Made by a program: the position numbers and the translations under genes | Source of the DNA: Torreya grandis | Taxonomy: Eukaryota; Streptophyta; Pinopsida; Cupressales; Taxaceae | NCBI GenBank assembly: GCA_037957365.1 | Contig: JARHVA010000001.1 | Coordinates: 15,790,501 to 15,854,500 of the forward strand | DNA: 64,000 nt | Direction of reading: 5' to 3' | Part shown: positions 60,532-64,000 of the stretch, one piece after another | Layout: each line of letters opens with the position of its first letter | Position numbering within the stretch: the first letter of the stretch is position 1 | Notes under the pieces: generated by a model | The model's input: the letters and a program-made list of their open reading frames with translations, nothing else | Told to the model about the DNA's origin: nothing | Databases searched by the model: none

Positions 60532-61740
60532 ATAACATCAAGGAACCATCAAGAGATGAGCTTAAAAGAGACCCAAAAAGGGGGAAGGGGAAATCTAAAG
60601 GGGAATAAGAATAGAGAGGGCTATCCAATACATGTGAATGTTACCAATTTGGTGTAGAGGATAAGAAGCTCTATCTTTGGAAGCAATTCCACCCTAAGGA
60701 TGTAACCCTAAAAACAAGGAAGTAGTTTTTCTTTTGAAAATATACAATGGAGAGCCCCAATTTGATATTCCTTTAGATTGCATTTTTCTAGCCCAGATGA
60801 TCCAAGTTTGCCAGACCTTAGGAAGGTTTATCCACAATGGCTCTCTCTAATAATAATAAGTGCCACATTTTTGAAACTAGCCATGAAAATGATGCACCAA
60901 AACATTTTATTAGACTTGGATGCATGCAAAACAGAAAAGAGACATGGCAAAGTCATATTAATGTACAATAAATCAATTGTAGAAAATCAAGTTCTCCCTT
61001 AGGAAGTGGCCTCCTTGAAGCAACAAATCAAAGAGGCCATCAAGGCTAAAGTAAGGGTTTTAAACCTTTAAAAGATAATTTTGGAAGATGAATTGGCACT
61101 TGTAGATGGAATGCCATTAGATGGGGATGCCATCAAAAAATTGGAAACATTGATTGAGCTTTGGCTTCAAGAAAAATAAGGAGCACCTTGCACCAAGAGA
61201 TGAGGCCAAAGAAATACTTGAACAATTCACTACGATGGTAGATATTTGTAAGATCACCTTGGAGAGAGTTGGGGAAGTTATCCCCATTTTAGATGGAATT
61301 TTTTCATTCCTAGTACACCCAAATAAAATAGTGGAAGCCCAGTTCCATGATGAGGAGGTCCTAAGGTAGAAATTAGCTAATGTTTCCCTTTTAATAAAAG
61401 ACCACACCAAGCATACTAAAGAATTCAAGGATGTTGAAATAATGGAATATGCCATTAATAACCATCATCAACAAATAAATTCATGTTTTCTCATACTCTG
61501 AGGACAAGTTGATAAGGAGGTCTCCAAATTAGAACACATCCAAAAAGAAGCCAATGCAACCCTGGATGAATAGATGAAAAAGATCAAGACTCCAACTCAG
61601 CTCAAGGAGCTAAAATAAGCAAAGGAGGCCATTTAAAGAATAACTACCAAAGTCCTCAATGCATTGTCCCACTAAGATGGGTTGAAGAAGGAACTTAAGC
61701 ATAAGGGGCCAAATTTTTTGGAGGATGTTAGTGTAACTTA
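60532..61740 (+). pseudogene. Element E extra gene, second part
   Basis: It continues the frame after element B with a Lys/Gly-rich stretch, then EVASLKQQIKEAIKAKVRVLNL, LVDGMPLDGDAIKKLETLIEL and (61202-61366) ILEQFTTMVDICKITLERVGEVIPILDGIFSFLVHPNKIVEAQF. All align with element D's copy. Heptad-like spacing of Leu/Val suggests a coiled coil. It ends shortly before the polypurine tract at 61763. Confidence 0.75.
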
Positions 61741-61762
61741 GTTTTAGACAGACTAAGGGCTT

Positions 61763-61774
61763 AGTGTGGGGTGA
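61763..61774 (+). promoter_or_regulatory. Polypurine tract of element E
   Basis: AGTGTGGGGTGA directly precedes the LTR start TGTTAAACCC; element D has ACTATGGGGTGA at the same place. Confidence 0.8.
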
Positions 61775-62801
61775 TGTTAAACCCTAAAATTTGAATAAGT
61801 CTTGTTCCATTTTTGGCATACACTATGAAGGGACCATTATCTATTTTGATGTAAGTATTGACATGGCACAAGAATACCATGGTGCAACAGGACCATGACA
61901 AGTAGCTGACAAGCACAAAAGTATTATGGCATCGAAGGTGATTGGCATGGAAGGATAATGGCTTAAGAGACCTAGCATGAGAGGACCCAATCAAAGGATA
62001 ACATGTCACAAGGGACTCAAGAATATAGGACTCAAAACCTAAGTAGAATATTAGGGGAACACATGGGAAGAAAAGTGTGAGGGATGTGGGAGCAGTTAGA
62101 AGAGCAACTCAAGTAAGACACTTACACCCCATTGATCAAAGTTTTGTACTAGCCCATGAAGAACAAAACACCTGGCACCAGAGTATAGCATATAATGAGT
62201 ATCTAGGGGTATAAGGGCTTGATTATATAGGAATAAATAATTTTAAGAGACATTAATCTTAGCTTCTTGGGAGTTTATGTGCCATCTATTCATGGAAATT
62301 AGAATTATGACACTTGGTTAGGGAAAAACAAGTATAAAAACCCTTGTTGTAATCATTTGTGTGGATGGTCTTTTGGATATTAGATATAAGCATTGTCTTG
62401 TAATTTGTTAATTGATTAATGAGAATTCAGTGTTTGCCATATTGTGTTAAGGATGATGAAATATTATAAGTGTTGAATGATGAATGTGTTTTACTTCAAA
62501 GTCATGGGTATCTTTTTCTTTTATCACTAGTTAGTAATGGTAATCTTAGTTATATTAATAGTTATATCAGGGACAATAAGGATAATACTAGTATATATAT
62601 GGTCTTTAATGACCTTTTAAAACTTGTGATTTCAAAATATGAACAAACACACATTGTGATTCAAAGCCTTTGAGAATTGGTCTTTCACTATGCACTTCGA
62701 GTGAGTGTACGAGACTTACCTCTCATGTGAAAGGGATAGTGCATTAGCTTGTTGGGGGAAAGCTTCAGTGCCAAAGTGGAAATAACTAAAAGAACCAAAT
62801 A
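61775..62801 (+). repeat. Element E 3' LTR
   Basis: It is 1027 bases, retaining the TG start. It ends CCAAATA where the 5' LTR ends CCCAACA. It is followed by the AAAAT target duplication and element D's RNase H/integrase linker on the minus strand. Confidence 0.9.
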
Positions 62802-62806
62802 AAAAT

Positions 62807-63409
62807 TGAAGGATTTCATCTCATCCAAGCTTGTAGAGGTCCCCTCCAATGATCTAAAATGGTATGGCACAAATGATGAGTTGCTTATTAACCTCCAGAG
62901 TCAAACACTTTGATGTTTTACTAGTAATTAAAAAAGTGTTGATATCTTCTAAATCCTCAAGAATAAGAGAAACATGAAACAATTGTAGATTAGGTAGGTC
63001 ATCCTCAAAAGTACATGGTGGTTCTCTAAGATTAATTCAATAAAGATGGTTAGGACCATAATTAGTTTTTCATGGTTTGACCATGACAGAGAATTGAAAT
63101 GATCAAAACAATATAATCCATCAACAAATGTGATCATGCAACATAGGTTTATTTACTAGATATTTTAAAGCTTCATGGTATATATAGAATACAAAAGGAG
63201 TTGCCAATAGGTATTATCAAAACTTCTATAAAGCATATACCATGGAAAGTGCTTCACACTCTATGGTAGTGTAATTCATCTTAGTTGGAGTAAGTTTTGT
63301 ACTAGTAAAATAGATGGGGTGATCAAGGTGACCTTCATCCAGTTGTGCAAGGACTACACCAATGACCATTTTAGAAGCATCAACATAGAGATGGAATGGT
63401 GTTATCCAA
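62807..63409 (-). pseudogene. Element D RNase H
   Basis: Minus strand: PFHLYVDASKMVIGVVLAQLDEGHLDHPIYF, MNYTTIECEALSMVYAL, YLVNKPML, then the linker REPPCTFEDDLPNLQLF. The order and motifs are the same as in E. The last codons before 62807 are the linker into integrase, where element E was inserted. Confidence 0.82.
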
Positions 63410-64000
63410 TTAGGAAACTAGAGAATCAAGGTAATGATAAGTTTTTACTTTCAAGGCCTCAAAGGCTTCTTGGAAAGAGTGGGTCCAAATGAAGTGTTTG
63501 TTATGTTTCAAGAGTTCCTCCAAAGGCATGATAATCTTTGCATAACCTTGGATGAACTTTTGATAATACTTGGTATGTCTGAAAAAGGCATGAATTGTGT
63601 GTTGAGATGTTGGTGTTAGTAGATAGAGAATGACAACTACCTTATCAGGGTCTACCAAAATTACATCCTTGTAGATGATATGACCAATAAAAACACTAAA
63701 TAATGTAGCAAAAAGATACTTATTTAGGTTCAATGATATATGAAGCACTCTACAATGCTCAAGCATGAGTTGTAGATTAAAACAATGGTCCTTTCCCAAT
63801 CCATAGACTATCCAGTCATCCAAGTAAACTTGTATAAATTTATGGATGAAGTCTTTAAAGGCCTCAATGGCTATATGAAAAAGTACAATATATGCATTCT
63901 TCAACCCAAAAGGCATGCCATTATATGTGAAGAATCCCCATTCGATAGTAAATGTAGTATTAGGTTGATCCCCCTTAGTGATCTAGACCTGATGGTACAT
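63410..64000 (-). pseudogene. Element D reverse transcriptase, C-terminal half
   Basis: An open part of 168 residues from 63916: MPFGLKNAYIVLFHIAIEAFKDF, catalytic YLDD intact at 63826-63815, then MLEHCRVLHISLNLNKYLF, IGHIIYKDVILVDPDKV and YYQKFIQGYAKIIMPLEELLKHN. Upstream (to 64000) it reads FTIEWGFFTYNGMPFG with a stop before. It is longer and less broken than E's copy. The rest of RT, protease, gag and the 5' LTR lie beyond the window. Confidence 0.88.

Larger units (their letters stand above)
43275..62801 (+). mobile_element. Element E: Athila/Tat-like retrotransposon with nested B
   Basis: LTRs are 43275-44275 and 61775-62801 (1001 and 1027 bases). The duplication is AACAT (43270-43274) and AAAAT (62802-62806), one mismatch. 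LTR starts are TATTCACCCCTAAAA (TG decayed to TA) and TGTTAAACCCTAAAA; ends are CCCAACA and CCAAATA. Inside, in order, are PBS, gag, protease, RT, RNase H, integrase, a large extra gene, a polypurine tract and the 3' LTR. Without B the element is about 13.3 kb, within the range for Athila/Tat elements. It is inserted in D, a member of its own family, in opposite orientation. D's frame is open across the join when E and one duplication copy are left out. Confidence 0.9.
27967..64000 (-). mobile_element. Element D: Athila/Tat-like retrotransposon, nested, incomplete
   Basis: A minus-strand gypsy element whose RT (64000-63410), RNase H (about 63400-62807), integrase (43269-42100), extra gene (41000-38230), polypurine tract (38213-38202) and 3' LTR (38201-37961 plus 28779-27967) appear in the correct order once two insertions (E and C) are set aside. 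The 5' LTR, gag and protease lie outside the window. The 3' LTR ends CCAACG (expected CCAACA) inside the chromovirus integrase. It belongs to the same family as E: LTRs, pol and extra gene all align. Confidence 0.85.

Overview
The window is plant nuclear DNA made almost entirely of decayed transposable elements. I see no intact host gene, rRNA, tRNA, CRISPR array or bacterial-type operon. Base composition is AT-rich, CpG is scarce and TG/CA is common. Most in-frame stops sit where a C-to-T change in a Gln or Arg codon would make one, as expected for old methylated repeats. A very large, repeat-rich plant genome is indicated. A gymnosperm is plausible, but the sequence alone cannot settle this.

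Left part (1-10438). Two copies of an LTR-like block (1-120, 2438-2565) flank a broken minus-strand gene resembling the plant mobile domain (PMD) proteins carried by some retroelements. An LTR with its polypurine tract starts at 4150. A 5'-truncated LINE follows (about 5540-7169), then an unrecognised stretch, then a minus-strand Ty3/gypsy element 'H' (integrase 8941-10438, RNase H 14834-15115). H is split by a nearly complete but internally deleted Ty1/copia element 'A' (10439-14828). A has LTRs of 1181 and 1095 bases, a 5-base target duplication, an initiator-Met-type PBS and a polypurine tract. Taking A and one duplication copy out restores H's reading frame.

Middle part (15116-24400). An old, mostly non-coding LTR family, 'F/G', occupies this stretch. 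One LTR (19108-20907) has a polypurine tract on its left and a PBS-like site on its right, as if shared by two tandem units. A 361-base foldback lies at 23280-23640.

Right part (24404-64000) is a nested stack. A plus-strand chromovirus-like Ty3/gypsy element (PBS 24404, gag to integrase 24500-27966) is cut inside its integrase by a minus-strand Athila/Tat-like element 'D', which runs from 27967 past the window end. D's 3' LTR is interrupted by a pol-less element 'C' (28780-37960, target duplication CTATG). D's coding region is interrupted between RNase H and integrase by 'E' (43275-62801), a plus-strand copy of the same family. E's own downstream extra gene is interrupted by another pol-less element, 'B' (54316-60531, target duplication ATAAC). 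At the E and B junctions, dropping the insert plus one duplication copy rejoins an open reading frame.

Special points. Short palindromes built on ACCGACGTCGGT are clustered at eight places and in unrelated elements, including the U3 of the copia LTR. Element B has a comparable array of TTGAACCAA hairpins in its LTR. Elements D and E both carry a large extra gene (N-terminal domain, proline-rich linker, coiled-coil-like C-terminus) at the position where Athila elements carry their env-like frame.
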